Counted from the first letter of the stretch, positions 17,505 through 25,986 are shown. The stretch is DNA of 64,000 bases from Sinomonas sp. ASV486 (GCF_030908215.1 NZ_JAVFJK010000001.1:248001-312000), one strand, 5' to 3'. Translations and numbers: made by a program. The notes: generated from the sequence alone by a model not told the origin.

Positions 17505-18581
17505 ATGCGCACGCCGCCGCCCGCCGTCGTCCGAGCCGTCCAAAGCCTCAGCGGGGCCCTTGAACGGACTGCCGCGGCGCTCAAGCCGCCGCAGGCGCGC
17601 TTCCTCGAGGTCAGCGGGGGAGTCGCGGCCATCGCGCTCATGCGCGCGGCCGTGAACACTCGCCTCGCCGAGCCGCTCGCAGGCGGCCGGCGGACGGCGC
17701 CGGAGGTTGCCGCGGAGCTGGGCCTGCACGCCGACACCGTGCACCGCGTGCTGCGCGGCCTCGCAGTGTTCGGCCTCGTCAGGCTCGACCGCCGCGGTGG
17801 CTTCACCCTCACCCGCACGGGCCGGCTGCTGCTCGAGGACTCACCGCATTCGATGGCAGGGTGGGTGCGGTACGCGACGTCGGACGCGGTGCTCGCAGGC
17901 TGGCTGCGCCTTCCTGAGTCCCTCGCGGACGGCGAGCCTGCCTTCAACGCGGCCACGGGAACCACGCTGTGGGCACACCTCGCGGCACACCCGGACGAAG
18001 AGGCCGGCTTCGCCCGCACCATGCACGAGCTCACCCTCCTCGCGGCGCCTCTCATCGTCGCCGCCTACCCGTGGCCCGAGCACGGAACCGTGTGCGATGT
18101 GGGCGGGGGAGTCGGCGCGATGCTCGCCGCGGTGCTCCAGGCGTGCCCCGCCCTCGACGGCGTGCTGGTTGACCAGGCCGGTCCGCTCGCCGCCTCGGGT
18201 GAGTACCTGGCAGGTCGGGGAGTTGCAGAGCGCGTTCGCGCGGTCGAGGGCGACATCTTCACCGGCTTCGAGGCCCGCGCCGACGTGTACCTGCTCAAGG
18301 ACGTTCTGCACGACTGGGATGACGAGCAATGCAGTCAGGTGCTCCGCACGGTCCGGGCTGCGGCCGCAACTGGCGCCCGGGTGCTGGTCCTCGAGTGGCT
18401 GCAGGAGCCCAACGTTGCCTCGTTCCCGGTCTCGATCTCGGACGTCATGATGCTGGCCCAGACCGAGGGGCGGCAGCGCTCGGCCGCCGAGCTCCAGGCC
18501 CTCGGCGCGGCGGCCGGCTTCCGGGCCGGCAGGGTCATCGATTCGGGCGTCTACGGAATCGTGGAGCTGATCGCCCAGTAG
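17505..18581 (+). CDS. SAM-dependent O-methyltransferase (family 2)
   Basis: 358 aa. Residues 50-130 form a winged-helix dimerisation domain (AAELGLHADTVHRVLRGLAVFGLV). The C-terminal domain binds SAM: VCDVGGGVGAMLAAVLQ is the glycine-rich loop and DVYLLKDVLHDWDDEQC carries the catalytic His (HDWDD) typical of plant/actinobacterial O-methyltransferases related to hydroxyneurosporene and polyketide methyltransferases. The substrate is unknown and no biosynthetic partners are nearby. It is preceded by glmM with a 36-bp gap and has its own -10 box. Confidence 0.85.
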   Translation: MRTPPPAVVRAVQSLSGALERTAAALKPPQARFLEVSGGVAAIALMRAAVNTRLAEPLAGGRRTAPEVAAELGLHADTVHRVLRGLAVFGLVRLDRRGGFTLTRTGRLLLEDSPHSMAGWVRYATSDAVLAGWLRLPESLADGEPAFNAATGTTLWAHLAAHPDEEAGFARTMHELTLLAAPLIVAAYPWPEHGTVCDVGGGVGAMLAAVLQACPALDGVLVDQAGPLAASGEYLAGRGVAERVRAVEGDIFTGFEARADVYLLKDVLHDWDDEQCSQVLRTVRAAAATGARVLVLEWLQEPNVASFPVSISDVMMLAQTEGRQRSAAELQALGAAAGFRAGRVIDSGVYGIVELIAQ

Positions 18582-18694
18582 GGGCATCAGCGCGTTGCAC
18601 CGACTCTTCCTACCGCGCCCGCGACCCGCGATACTGGCTGCACGGGCCACGCCCGAGCTGGGGTCAACCTGCCTGTTCCACCATGGAGGACCGA

Positions 18695-19165
18695 ATGGCC
18701 AACTACGAGCTCCTGTCCGTGATCGCCCGGCTGCGTCCCGAGGCATGGGACGCGATCATCCCCCGCTCGGCCTTCCGGTCGAACCGGCTCGCCGCTGTGG
18801 CGCTCAATCCGCAGCCGCTCCCTCCGGGGCCTCCGGACGACCTCGCCACCGCCGCCGCCCGTATGACCCAGCGCCTCATCCACCTCGCCATCGAGGCGGA
18901 CATCCGGGGTGAGGATTCCGCTGGCTGGCTTACGGAGTTCGTCGACGACTACTGCGGCAGCTGGCCCCACAAGTGGCCGGTCCCGTGGCCCGGCTCAGGC
19001 CCGGAACACGGTGCCCAGCCCGACCCGTGGCGCCTCCAGGAGGCCCGCGCCGCGAGCGCCATCATCCTCGCCTCCACCGCGTCGCGGCTCGGCGAAGGCC
19101 GCCTGCAGGCGGCACTGCGGGACGGCGCCGAGAAGCTCGCCGACGCGGCCGTCGCCCAACGCTGA
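18695..19165 (+). CDS. hypothetical protein with LNPQPLPPGPP motif
   Basis: 156 aa, soluble, no signal peptide. The most distinctive element is AVALNPQPLPPGPPDDLA near residues 35-50. It is followed by a helical stretch with many Ala residues and a Trp/Pro-rich segment (CGSWPHKWPVPWPGSGPE). The C-terminus is helical (SRLGEGRLQAALRDGAEKLADAA). GGAGGA 4 nt before the ATG fixes the start. I have seen NPQPLPP-type motifs in uncharacterised bacterial proteins but cannot name a family. No function is assigned. Confidence 0.75.
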   Translation: MANYELLSVIARLRPEAWDAIIPRSAFRSNRLAAVALNPQPLPPGPPDDLATAAARMTQRLIHLAIEADIRGEDSAGWLTEFVDDYCGSWPHKWPVPWPGSGPEHGAQPDPWRLQEARAASAIILASTASRLGEGRLQAALRDGAEKLADAAVAQR

Positions 19166-19177
19166 CCGTGCCGAGCA

Positions 19178-19219
19178 CGACGCCGGCCCCCACCTTCGCG
19201 AGGTGAGGGGCCGGCGTCG
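19178..19219 (+). terminator. terminator after the NPQPLPP gene
   Basis: A perfect long stem: CGACGCCGGCCCC and CACCT pair with AGGTG and GGGGCCGGCGTCG around a 5-nt loop, with one bulged A. It also faces the end of convergent mscL. Confidence 0.8.
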
Positions 19220-19254
19220 CGCTTCGTTGTCGCTGGGGAAATCGGGGGCTGGAG

Positions 19255-19644
19255 TTACGGGCGCGGGGCCTGGAGCGAGTCGCGGATCTCGGTGAGGAGC
19301 GCGATCTGCGGGTCGATGGCCTCGCCCTGCTCCTCGTCCTTGATGGCGAGCTTGCGGTTGCGGCGCTCGATCATGTGGTTCATCGGCATGACGACAGCGA
19401 AGTAGATCGCAGCCGCAATGAGGAGGAAGTTGATGAGGGCGGTGAGGAAGAACCCGATCTTCACCGGCCCGAAGACCAGGAACTCGTCGAAGTTCGGCTG
19501 GCCCACCAGCAGGGAAACGATAGGCATGAGGATGTTACCGACGAACGAGGTAACGACGGCGCCGAAGGCGGCACCCATGACGACGGCCACGGCAAGGTCA
19601 ACGACGTTGCCCTTCATGATGAAATCTCTGAATCCACTCAGCAT
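19255..19644 (-). CDS. mscL: large-conductance mechanosensitive channel MscL
   Basis: 129 aa. MscL relieves hypo-osmotic pressure. The amphipathic N-terminus (MLSGFRDFIMKGN) is followed by TM1 (VVDLAVAVVMGAAFGAVVTSFV) with the gate-forming residues, a periplasmic loop, TM2 (IGFFLTALINFLLIAAAIYFAVV) and a charged C-terminal helix bundle (LLTEIRDSLQ). Length is normal. A -10 box lies 7 nt upstream. Confidence 0.95.
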   Translation of the reverse strand: MLSGFRDFIMKGNVVDLAVAVVMGAAFGAVVTSFVGNILMPIVSLLVGQPNFDEFLVFGPVKIGFFLTALINFLLIAAAIYFAVVMPMNHMIERRNRKLAIKDEEQGEAIDPQIALLTEIRDSLQAPRP

Positions 19645-19651
19645 GGGGCTA

Positions 19652-19657
19652 ATGCTA
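19652..19657 (-). promoter_or_regulatory. -10 box, leaderless start of mscL
   Basis: TAGCAT ends 7 nt before the ATG at 19644. No ribosome site lies between them. Confidence 0.45.
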
Positions 19658-19702
19658 CTGCCAGGAAACCGGCGTCTACGTGAACGCGAGGTTATATCTT
19701 CC

Positions 19703-19717
19703 CCCCGCGTGGCGGGG
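19703..19717 (-). terminator. short GC hairpin after the VanY-like gene
   Basis: CCCCGC and GCGGGG pair around a 3-nt loop, 30 bp past the stop of the carboxypeptidase gene and upstream of mscL on the same strand. Confidence 0.35.
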
Positions 19718-19746
19718 CGGTGGAGTCGCTTCGCTCAACCAGCAGG

Positions 19747-20598
19747 TCAATAGGCGGGCGCGGCCGGGAGGCCCAGGAACTCCTCGAGCGTGTTGGCTCC
19801 GCGGACGTGCATGGCCGTGGCCGCCTCAACGCCGATGTAGCGCAGGTGCCAGGGCTCGTAGTAGTAGCCGGTGGTCTCATGGAACCACCACGGGTAGCGC
19901 ACGATGAACCCGAACTCGTGGCCGTGCGCCGCCGCCCATTGCGCCGCGGGCGTGTCCTTGAAGCACGGCTGCACGGAGCATGTCCCGCCCGGCGCGCCGA
20001 TGTCGAACGCCCAGCCGGTCTGGTGCTCCGAGAATCCGGGGCGCGCCGACGCGACGTCGGCCATCGCCTTCCCCTCCCTCGCCACCCAGCCGTTGTAGGT
20101 GGACGCCTGCGTCGCGTACGACCGGTAGCCGCTCAGAAGCGTCATCGGCGACCCGGCCACCGCGGCGGCGGCGAACATCGCCTCGGCCGCCCGCGCCGTC
20201 GTCGGATTCACCTGCGTGCTCTCGCCGCTGGTCGCGAGCTGCACCCGCGGCGTGGTCAGCTGCGGCACGAAGTCGATCGGGTTGAGCGGAAGCCTCTTGT
20301 TCACGACGACGAGCGGGTTGCCCGGATCCGTGGACGCGCCGAACCGCTCGCTGGTGGGCGAGGCGGGAGAAGCGGACGACGGCGCGGGGGCGGGTGCCGC
20401 CGTGGTGCTCGCCTCGGTGGGGGTCGCAGACGGCCCCACCGAGACGATTGGCGGGGGGCTCGTGAAGGAATCGATCACGGGCGGAACCGCGCGGGACTCC
20501 GGGGCGCAGGCGGTGAGGCCGGCGGCGAGGGCGGCGAGGGTGAGGCTGCGGCGCGTGAGGGTGTGGGGTTTCGACTCCGCTTCGCTTCGCTCGACCAT
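19747..20598 (-). CDS. VanY-type D-alanyl-D-alanine carboxypeptidase, lipoprotein
   Basis: 283 aa. A lipoprotein signal (SLTLAALAAGLTAC, lipobox LTAC) is followed by a Pro/Thr/Ser-rich linker of about 60 residues and an M15B peptidase domain. Zinc and catalytic residues are visible: LSGYRSYATQ, RPGFSEHQTGWAFDI (His...Asp), and YYEPWHLRYIG (Glu and His). The enzyme trims D-Ala from peptidoglycan stem peptides outside the membrane. The start is ATG at 20596-20598, 4 bp after the coaA stop, so it is probably translated from the coaA transcript. Confidence 0.9.
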   Translation of the reverse strand: MVERSEAESKPHTLTRRSLTLAALAAGLTACAPESRAVPPVIDSFTSPPPIVSVGPSATPTEASTTAAPAPAPSSASPASPTSERFGASTDPGNPLVVVNKRLPLNPIDFVPQLTTPRVQLATSGESTQVNPTTARAAEAMFAAAAVAGSPMTLLSGYRSYATQASTYNGWVAREGKAMADVASARPGFSEHQTGWAFDIGAPGGTCSVQPCFKDTPAAQWAAAHGHEFGFIVRYPWWFHETTGYYYEPWHLRYIGVEAATAMHVRGANTLEEFLGLPAAPAY

Positions 20599-20602
20599 TG
20601 GG

Positions 20603-21568
20603 CTACACCTTCCGCAGGAGCATGCGGCGGATCGAGTGGTCCTTGTCCTTGGTGAGCACGAGCTGGGCACGGCCGCGCGTGGGCAGCACGTTCTGGACCA
20701 GGTTGGGCTCGTTGATCCGCTTCCAGATGCTGCGCGCCGTCGTCGCCGCCTCCTCGTCGGAGAGGGATGCGTACCGGTGGAAGTAGCTCTCCGGCTGGGC
20801 GAACGCCCCCGAGCGGAGCTTGAGGAACCGCTCCACGTACCAATGCTCGATGTAGCTCGTCTTCGCGTCCACATAGACGGAGAAGTCGAAGAAGTCGCTC
20901 AGGGCCAGACCGGCGGTGCCGTCGGCGCGGGCGCGGGCGGGCTGGAGGACGTTGAGGCCCTCGACGATGAGCACGTCCGGCCTGCGGACCACCACCTCGC
21001 GTCCGGGCACGATGTCGTACGTGAGGTGGGAGTACCAGGGTGCCCGGACCTCCTCGGCCCCCGACTTGATCTCGGCGACGAAGCGCAGGAGCGCGCGCCG
21101 GTCGTAGGACTCGGGGAAGCCCTTGCGGTCCAGGATGCCCCGGCGGGTCAGTTCCGTGAGCGGGTAGAGGAAGCCGTCCGTCGTGATGAGCTGGACGTTC
21201 GGAGTGGACGGCCAGCGCTGGAGCATCTCCCGCAGCACGCGGGCGATCGTGGACTTGCCCACCGCCACCGAGCCGGCCACGCCGACGACGAACGGGGTGC
21301 GCTGGGTCTTCTCGCCGAGGAACGTCTGGGTCGCGTTGTGCAGCTCGCCCGAGGCCTCCACATAGAGGGAGAGGAGCCGGGAGAGCGGGAGGTAGACGTC
21401 GCGGATCTCGAGGAGGTCGAGCGGATCTCCGAGGCCTCGTACGCGGTCGATGTCGCTCTGGTTGAGGGGCTGCTCCATGCGGTCCGCGAGGCGCGCCCAC
21501 GTGGCACGGTCGAGTTCCACGAAGGGCGTGGCGCCGTCGCCGCTGAACTCGGTTCTCTCCAGACTCAC
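20603..21568 (-). CDS. coaA: type I pantothenate kinase
   Basis: 321 aa. Phosphorylates pantothenate, the first step of coenzyme A synthesis. P-loop [18 protein letters not shown], substrate loop [31 protein letters not shown] and [11 protein letters not shown] are all typical of bacterial CoaA. GTG start. The 72-bp gap to divergent glmS holds both promoters; CAGAAT ends 6 nt before the coaA GTG, another possible leaderless start. Confidence 0.96.
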   Translation of the reverse strand: MSLERTEFSGDGATPFVELDRATWARLADRMEQPLNQSDIDRVRGLGDPLDLLEIRDVYLPLSRLLSLYVEASGELHNATQTFLGEKTQRTPFVVGVAGSVAVGKSTIARVLREMLQRWPSTPNVQLITTDGFLYPLTELTRRGILDRKGFPESYDRRALLRFVAEIKSGAEEVRAPWYSHLTYDIVPGREVVVRRPDVLIVEGLNVLQPARARADGTAGLALSDFFDFSVYVDAKTSYIEHWYVERFLKLRSGAFAQPESYFHRYASLSDEEAATTARSIWKRINEPNLVQNVLPTRGRAQLVLTKDKDHSIRRMLLRKV

Positions 21569-21627
21569 CCGTGCATTCTGTCAAGTGAGGCGGGCATCAC
21601 GAAATGTGGACGACATCGCCACGCCGG

Positions 21628-21633
21628 TAGGAT
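21628..21633 (+). promoter_or_regulatory. -10 box, leaderless start of glmS
   Basis: TAGGAT ends 7 nt before the glmS ATG. A GGAGG (21634-21638) is only 2 nt from the ATG, too close for a normal ribosome site. Confidence 0.45.
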
Positions 21634-21640
21634 GGAGGCC

Positions 21641-23545
21641 ATGTGTGGAATCGTGGGCTATGTCGGCAGCAGCAAGCGCAGCGAAGGGCTCGGTGCCCTC
21701 GCCGCGGACGGCAGCAACAACTACAGTGCGCTTGATGTGGTGATTGAGGGCCTTCGCCGGCTCGAGTACCGTGGCTACGACTCGGCAGGCGTCGCCGTCG
21801 TGGCGGACGGGGCCATCGAGTCCCGCAAGAAGGCTGGCAAGCTCAAGAACCTCGAGAGCGAGCTCGCCGAGCGCCCGCTGCCTGAGAGCTTCACCGGTAT
21901 CGGCCACACGCGCTGGGCCACTCACGGCGGCCCGACGGACGCCAACGCGCACCCGCACCTGGCCGACGGCGGCAAGCTCGCCGTCATCCACAACGGCATC
22001 ATCGAGAACTACGCGACGCTCAAGTCGGAGCTCGTGGCCAAGGGCGTGACGTTCCTCTCGGAGACGGACACCGAGGTCGCGGCCGCGCTCATCGGCGACC
22101 TGTACCGCGGCGCGGCCGACGGCGACATTACCCGCGCGATGCAGCTCGCCGCCCAGCGGCTCGAGGGAGCGTTCACGCTGCTCGCCGTGCACGCGGAGCA
22201 GCCCGGCGTGGTGGTGGCGGCGCGGCGGAACTCGCCGCTCGTCGTCGGACTCGGCGAGGGGGAGAACTTCCTCGGTTCCGACGTCTCCGGCTTCATCGAC
22301 TACACGCGCCGTGCCGTGGAGCTGGGCCAGGACCAGATCGTGACGATCACGCCGGACACCTTCGAGGTGACCGACTTCTTCGGTGCGCCCGCCCAGGGCA
22401 AGGAGTTCGAGGTCTCGTGGGACGCCGCGTCCGCCGAGAAGGACGGGTTCAACTCCTTCATGGAGAAGGAAATCCACGATCAGCCCGCCGCCGTGGCGGA
22501 TACGCTGCTGGGCCGCTCCGACCCGTCCGGCCGCCTCATCCTCGACGAGCTGCGCATCGACGCGGCCGAGCTGAAGAAGGTCAACAAGATCATCGTGCTC
22601 GCGTGCGGGACCGCGGCGTACGCGGGCATGGTCGCGAAGTACGCCATCGAGAACTGGTGCCGCATCCCGACCGAGGTCGAGCTCGCGCACGAGTTCCGGT
22701 ACCGCGACCCGATCGTGGACTCCAACACGCTCGTGGTGTCGATCAGCCAGTCCGGCGAGACCATGGACACGCTCATGGCCGTCCGCTACGCCCGCGAGCA
22801 GGGCGCCAAGACCGTCTCGATCTGCAACACGAACGGCTCCACGATCCCGCGCGAGTCCGACGCCGTGCTCTACACCCACGCTGGCCCCGAGATCGCCGTT
22901 GCGTCCACGAAGGCGTTCTTGGCGCAGATCACCGCCGCGTACCTCCTGGGCCTGTACCTCGCGCAGCTGCACGGGAACATCTTCTCGGGCCAGATCAAGG
23001 ACGTCCTCGCCGACCTGAACAAGATCCCCGAGAAGATCCAGACGGTCCTCGACAATGCCGGGCCGCTGCGCGAGCTTGCGCGAAGCATGAAGGACGAGCG
23101 GTCCGTGCTGTTCCTGGGCCGCCACGTGGGCTACCCGGTGGCGCTCGAGGGGGCACTCAAGCTCAAGGAGATTGCGTACATCCACGCCGAGGGCTTCGCC
23201 GCCGGCGAGCTCAAGCACGGCCCGATCGCGCTGATCGACGAGGGCCAGCCCGTCTTCGTGGTAGTCCCGTCCCCGCGCGGGCGCGACTCGCTGCACGCCA
23301 AGGTGGTCTCCAACATCCAGGAGGTCCGCGCCCGCGGCGCCCGCACGCTCGTGATCGCGGAGGAGGGCGACGAGGCCGTGCGCGCGTACGCCGAGCACGT
23401 CTTCTACGTGCCGGAGACGCCCACGCTGCTCATGCCGCTGCTCACCACCGTGCCGCTGCAGATCTTCGCCGCCGAGCTCGCCTCCGCGAAGGGCTACGAC
23501 GTCGACCAGCCGCGGAACCTCGCCAAGTCGGTCACGGTCGAGTAG
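21641..23545 (+). CDS. glmS: glutamine--fructose-6-phosphate aminotransferase (isomerising)
   Basis: 634 aa. Makes glucosamine-6-phosphate from fructose-6-phosphate and glutamine. The mature N-terminal Cys nucleophile follows the initiator Met (MCGIVGYVG), which fixes the start; an open extension runs upstream antisense to coaA but would bury the Cys. The glutaminase domain has RLEYRGYDSAG, GHTRWATHG and HNGIIENY. Two SIS domains follow (CGTAAYAG, SQSGETMDT, LGRHVGYPVALEGALKLKE). The C-terminus is DQPRNLAKSVTVE. A slightly long glutaminase insertion (ALAADGSNNYSALDV) is typical of actinobacteria. No room exists for a glmS ribozyme upstream. Confidence 0.98.
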   Translation: MCGIVGYVGSSKRSEGLGALAADGSNNYSALDVVIEGLRRLEYRGYDSAGVAVVADGAIESRKKAGKLKNLESELAERPLPESFTGIGHTRWATHGGPTDANAHPHLADGGKLAVIHNGIIENYATLKSELVAKGVTFLSETDTEVAAALIGDLYRGAADGDITRAMQLAAQRLEGAFTLLAVHAEQPGVVVAARRNSPLVVGLGEGENFLGSDVSGFIDYTRRAVELGQDQIVTITPDTFEVTDFFGAPAQGKEFEVSWDAASAEKDGFNSFMEKEIHDQPAAVADTLLGRSDPSGRLILDELRIDAAELKKVNKIIVLACGTAAYAGMVAKYAIENWCRIPTEVELAHEFRYRDPIVDSNTLVVSISQSGETMDTLMAVRYAREQGAKTVSICNTNGSTIPRESDAVLYTHAGPEIAVASTKAFLAQITAAYLLGLYLAQLHGNIFSGQIKDVLADLNKIPEKIQTVLDNAGPLRELARSMKDERSVLFLGRHVGYPVALEGALKLKEIAYIHAEGFAAGELKHGPIALIDEGQPVFVVVPSPRGRDSLHAKVVSNIQEVRARGARTLVIAEEGDEAVRAYAEHVFYVPETPTLLMPLLTTVPLQIFAAELASAKGYDVDQPRNLAKSVTVE

Positions 23546-23573
23546 GCCCCGCCTTCCCCTCCCCTCCCCTCCC

Positions 23574-23655
23574 GTTTCGGGAACGGATCTCGCGCCTTTT
23601 TCCTCGTTTCGGGTACGGATCTCGGGTTGTTTCCCCCGTTTCGGGTACGCGCACG
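23574..23655. repeat. three direct copies of a 19-bp GTTTCGGGTACGGATCTCG repeat
   Basis: Copy 1 at 23574-23592 (GTTTCGGGAACGGATCTCG), copy 2 at 23606-23624 (GTTTCGGGTACGGATCTCG), and a partial copy 3 at 23638-23655 (GTTTCGGGTACGCGCACG). They follow the glmS stop by 29 bp. Two inverted copies lie downstream. Confidence 0.75.
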
Positions 23656-23658
23656 ACG

Positions 23659-23696
23659 GCGGCCGGTCCCGTTCCACAAGGAACGTGGCCGGCCGC
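23659..23696 (+). terminator. hairpin between the repeat copies (possible glmS terminator)
   Basis: GCGGCCGG pairs with CCGGCCGC, with an internal GTTCC/GGAAC pair around an ACAA loop. It could terminate glmS or be part of the repeat element. Confidence 0.45.
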
Positions 23697-23724
23697 TGGC
23701 GTACCCGGATTGACGAAATCGACG

Positions 23725-23743
23725 CGAGATCTGTACCCGAAAC
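23725..23743. repeat. inverted copy of the 19-bp repeat
   Basis: CGAGATCTGTACCCGAAAC is the reverse complement of copy 2 (23606-23624) with one mismatch. It lies 10 bp past the end of the small gene at 23754-24014. Confidence 0.7.
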
Positions 23744-23753
23744 TGTGGTCAGG

Positions 23754-24014
23754 TCAGGACTTGCGCTGGCTCGCGCTGCGCCGGCGCGGCCAGCCCTGCT
23801 TCTCGAGGTGGCCCTGCTTCTCGACTGGATCTGCGGCGTCGTCTGGGATCGTGCCGTTCTCACCTGCGAGCAGCCGGCCCGCGTCGGGCCCGGGGATCTG
23901 GGCCGCGGCGAGATGCGGCATTCCCGGGTTCCGGCCCACGCCGTGGGATGCAGGGCCGCCTTGCTGGCGCAGGTGTGTTGTTCGGGAGGACGTGAAGACT
24001 TTGAGCCATCGCAT
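23754..24014 (-). CDS. small hypothetical protein inside the repeat cluster
   Basis: 86 aa, hydrophilic, no signal peptide or membrane segment. An AGAGG site 8 nt before the ATG at 24012-24014 and strongly GC-biased third codon positions support coding. The C-terminus contains a doublet (EKQGHLEKQGW) and is Arg/Ser-rich. No family is recognised. Flanking inverted copies of a 19-bp repeat (23725-23743 and 24118-24136) suggest it may belong to a small repeat-bounded unit. It could also be a chance open frame. Confidence 0.4.
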   Translation of the reverse strand: MRWLKVFTSSRTTHLRQQGGPASHGVGRNPGMPHLAAAQIPGPDAGRLLAGENGTIPDDAADPVEKQGHLEKQGWPRRRSASQRKS

Positions 24015-24117
24015 CGCGATCACCTCTGAGGTTCTGTACTGTCCATTGTCCCGCGGAATGGCCGGAATGCGCCAGATCTCGCCGACCGCCGTTGTTCCCG
24101 AGGCCCGAAGAGGGGCG

Positions 24118-24136
24118 CGAGATCCGTACCGGAGAC
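24118..24136. repeat. second inverted, degenerate copy of the 19-bp repeat
   Basis: CGAGATCCGTACCGGAGAC matches the inverted repeat with a few differences. It lies just beyond the stop of the polysaccharide deacetylase gene. Confidence 0.55.
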
Positions 24137-24154
24137 CGTGGGGCGGGCGATGGG

Positions 24155-25117
24155 TCAGAGGAGGATGTCCAGGGTGGTGAAGCCGTAGCCTGCCGCGCGC
24201 ATCTGCGCGATGATGTCGGGCAGGGCCGCTGCGTCCAGGGTCGACCCGTCGTCGGGGTTGGAGCCGACGTGCATGAGCACGATCTCGCCGGGCTGGAGGG
24301 CCGCGAGGACCCGCTGCGTGACGAACCCCGGTCCGCGGGCCCCGCCAAGGGTTCCCTGCCAGCCGAGGGAGTCGACGGTCCAGCGGATCGCCGCGTAGCC
24401 GTTGGCGTTCACGGCCGCGATGGTGCGTGCATTGCGCGCGCCGGAGGGGAACCTAAAGAGCGGTCTCGGGTCGGAGCCTCCGGCCTGGATCGCGGCCTGG
24501 GCGTTGGCGAGTTCGGCGGCAATCTGCGCATCGGTCTGGGTGGTCATGTCGGTGTGCGTCATCGAGTGGTTGCCGATCCGATGCCCCGCGGCGGCGATCT
24601 GCGCGACCTTGGCCGGGTTGGCCTGCGCCCACCTGCCGGTCAGGAAGAACGTCGCGGGGACCTGGTTGGCGGCGAGCGTGGAGAGGATCGAGGCGAGGCC
24701 GGCGTCGTTGGCGCCCGCATCGAAGGTGAGGGCCACGAGCTTCTGTGAAGTGGCGATCCGCTCCACGTCGAGGCCGCGCAGCGCCTCTGGCAGCACTGGT
24801 GCCTGGGGCTGGGGTTCGGGGGCGGGTGGGGCCGGCTGCTCCGGCTCGGGCTGCGGCGGGGCGGGAGCAGCGGGTTCGCTGGGCTGGGGACCCGGCACGG
24901 TTCCGGTGGGTGGGCTACCGGGCGCTGAGGGTGTTGCCGTTGAGGTTGGCGTTGCGGATTGTGACACCGACGGTGACACAGAGGCGCTTGCTGAGGGACC
25001 CGCCGTCGGGCTCGGAGCGAAGCGCATCACGGCGAGCGCGAACGCGCCGGCCACGAGGGCGAGAGCGAGCACTGCCCCGACGATGATTGCGATCTGCCGC
25101 CGCGCCAATGCCGCCAC
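24155..25117 (-). CDS. secreted polysaccharide deacetylase (NodB domain)
   Basis: 320 aa. An N-terminal membrane anchor or signal (IAIIVGAVLALALVAGAFA) is followed by about 75 residues of Ser/Thr/Pro-rich linker and a NodB domain. Motifs visible are TFDAGANDAG (motif 1, Asp metal/base region), HSMTH (metal His pair), RFPSGARN, DSLGWQG and IVLMHVG. Such enzymes remove N-acetyl groups from peptidoglycan or other extracellular GlcNAc polymers. GTG start with an AGGAGGG site upstream and TACGCT further up. Confidence 0.88.
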   Translation of the reverse strand: MAALARRQIAIIVGAVLALALVAGAFALAVMRFAPSPTAGPSASASVSPSVSQSATPTSTATPSAPGSPPTGTVPGPQPSEPAAPAPPQPEPEQPAPPAPEPQPQAPVLPEALRGLDVERIATSQKLVALTFDAGANDAGLASILSTLAANQVPATFFLTGRWAQANPAKVAQIAAAGHRIGNHSMTHTDMTTQTDAQIAAELANAQAAIQAGGSDPRPLFRFPSGARNARTIAAVNANGYAAIRWTVDSLGWQGTLGGARGPGFVTQRVLAALQPGEIVLMHVGSNPDDGSTLDAAALPDIIAQMRAAGYGFTTLDILL

Positions 25118-25182
25118 GATGAGCCCTCCTGCTCACGAGCGTAGGCGCGGGAGGCTGGGGCGCGCGAGGGCCTTTGGTCCGC

Positions 25183-25746
25183 TCAGCCGAGGATGAGGCC
25201 CCGCACGTAGGACGCCTGGCCGAGATGCTGAGTCGTGTCGTTGAGGATGCTCATGAGGCGGACCGCTGCGGTGACCGGCGGGTTCCACCGGAGGTCAACG
25301 ACGCGTCCGAGATCGTCGTCTCCAAGGCTGTCGAGCACCGCCAGCGTGCGGGCGTGCGTGGCCTCATGGTAGCCCCGCAGGGTCTCCGCCGCAGTGGGAG
25401 GGAAGGCGTCCAGCTCGGCGTCCGACTGCCCGTAGCCCGTGGCCCATTCGCCGAAGGGCAGCGCGAACTGGTCCCGCCACTCGGCCCACACCTGCCCGGG
25501 CGGGACCTCGCGGGTGCGGGAGGCTGGCGGGTCGTTGCCCTCAAGGACGTGGGCCAGCGCAGCGATGTGGTCGTCCTCGACTCGGGTGAGGTGCCACACC
25601 AGCCACGCGATGTGGTTCGCGTGCGGGCCTGGCCGCTGCAGGAGGTGTTCTGGGGAGAGTCCCAGGAGGACGTGCTCGACGCCCTCCCGGACGCGCTCGA
25701 AGCCGTCTGCCAGGATCTCCGTAGCCCATTTCCGGTCTGTACCCAT
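25183..25746 (-). CDS. DinB-family protein (DUF664-type)
   Basis: 187 aa four-helix-bundle protein. A His is present in each expected position: HANHIAWLVWHLTRVEDDH at the first and second helices and HLGQASYVRG near the C-terminus, forming a likely divalent-metal site. DUF664/DinB members include thiol-dependent S-transferases, often mycothiol-using in actinobacteria, but the substrate here is unknown. ATG start, with a TAGGGT box 6 nt upstream. Confidence 0.82.
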   Translation of the reverse strand: MGTDRKWATEILADGFERVREGVEHVLLGLSPEHLLQRPGPHANHIAWLVWHLTRVEDDHIAALAHVLEGNDPPASRTREVPPGQVWAEWRDQFALPFGEWATGYGQSDAELDAFPPTAAETLRGYHEATHARTLAVLDSLGDDDLGRVVDLRWNPPVTAAVRLMSILNDTTQHLGQASYVRGLILG

Positions 25747-25752
25747 GGCCCC

Positions 25753-25758
25753 ACCCTA
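25753..25758 (-). promoter_or_regulatory. -10 box, leaderless start of the DinB gene
   Basis: TAGGGT ends 6 nt before the ATG at 25746. The 252-bp gap to acpS otherwise shows no gene. Confidence 0.5.
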
Positions 25759-25986
25759 TTCCGGGGCGCCCGCGAGGGGGGAGGGGTGCCTTCGGCTGGG
25801 GCGGCTCATGCTCATTGTGGGCCAGAAATCACTGTGGAACACGGGGTTTCCCTAGAGACGCGCCAATGGAACCCGCACTGCTCGCAAAAGGGCCTCGCGA
25901 TATCGCGTGTCGGATGCGACTCGCCGACCCACAGTGCGGACGCTGCTCTACCCCGAGCATGAGCGGACGTGCCTCACGCGCCCCGA

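Noticed and set aside
20216-21640. 475-residue N-terminal extension of glmS
   Set aside because: It runs antisense to coaA and vanY, and GlmS needs Cys as residue 2 after Met at 21641.
21569-21640. glmS ribozyme
   Set aside because: Only 72 bp separate coaA and glmS; a glmS ribozyme needs more and is found in Firmicutes.
23550-23573. CCCCT-type tract after glmS
   Set aside because: Simple low-complexity sequence; no stable fold or repeat beyond a few units.
21581-23863. 760-aa open frame antisense to glmS
   Set aside because: It mirrors the glmS codon pattern, starts beyond the glmS stop in repeat DNA and shows no domain; it is a GC-driven shadow.
25896-25907. CGCGATATCGCG palindrome upstream of acpS
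   Set aside because: Isolated 12-bp palindrome with no second copy or clear promoter overlap; may be chance.
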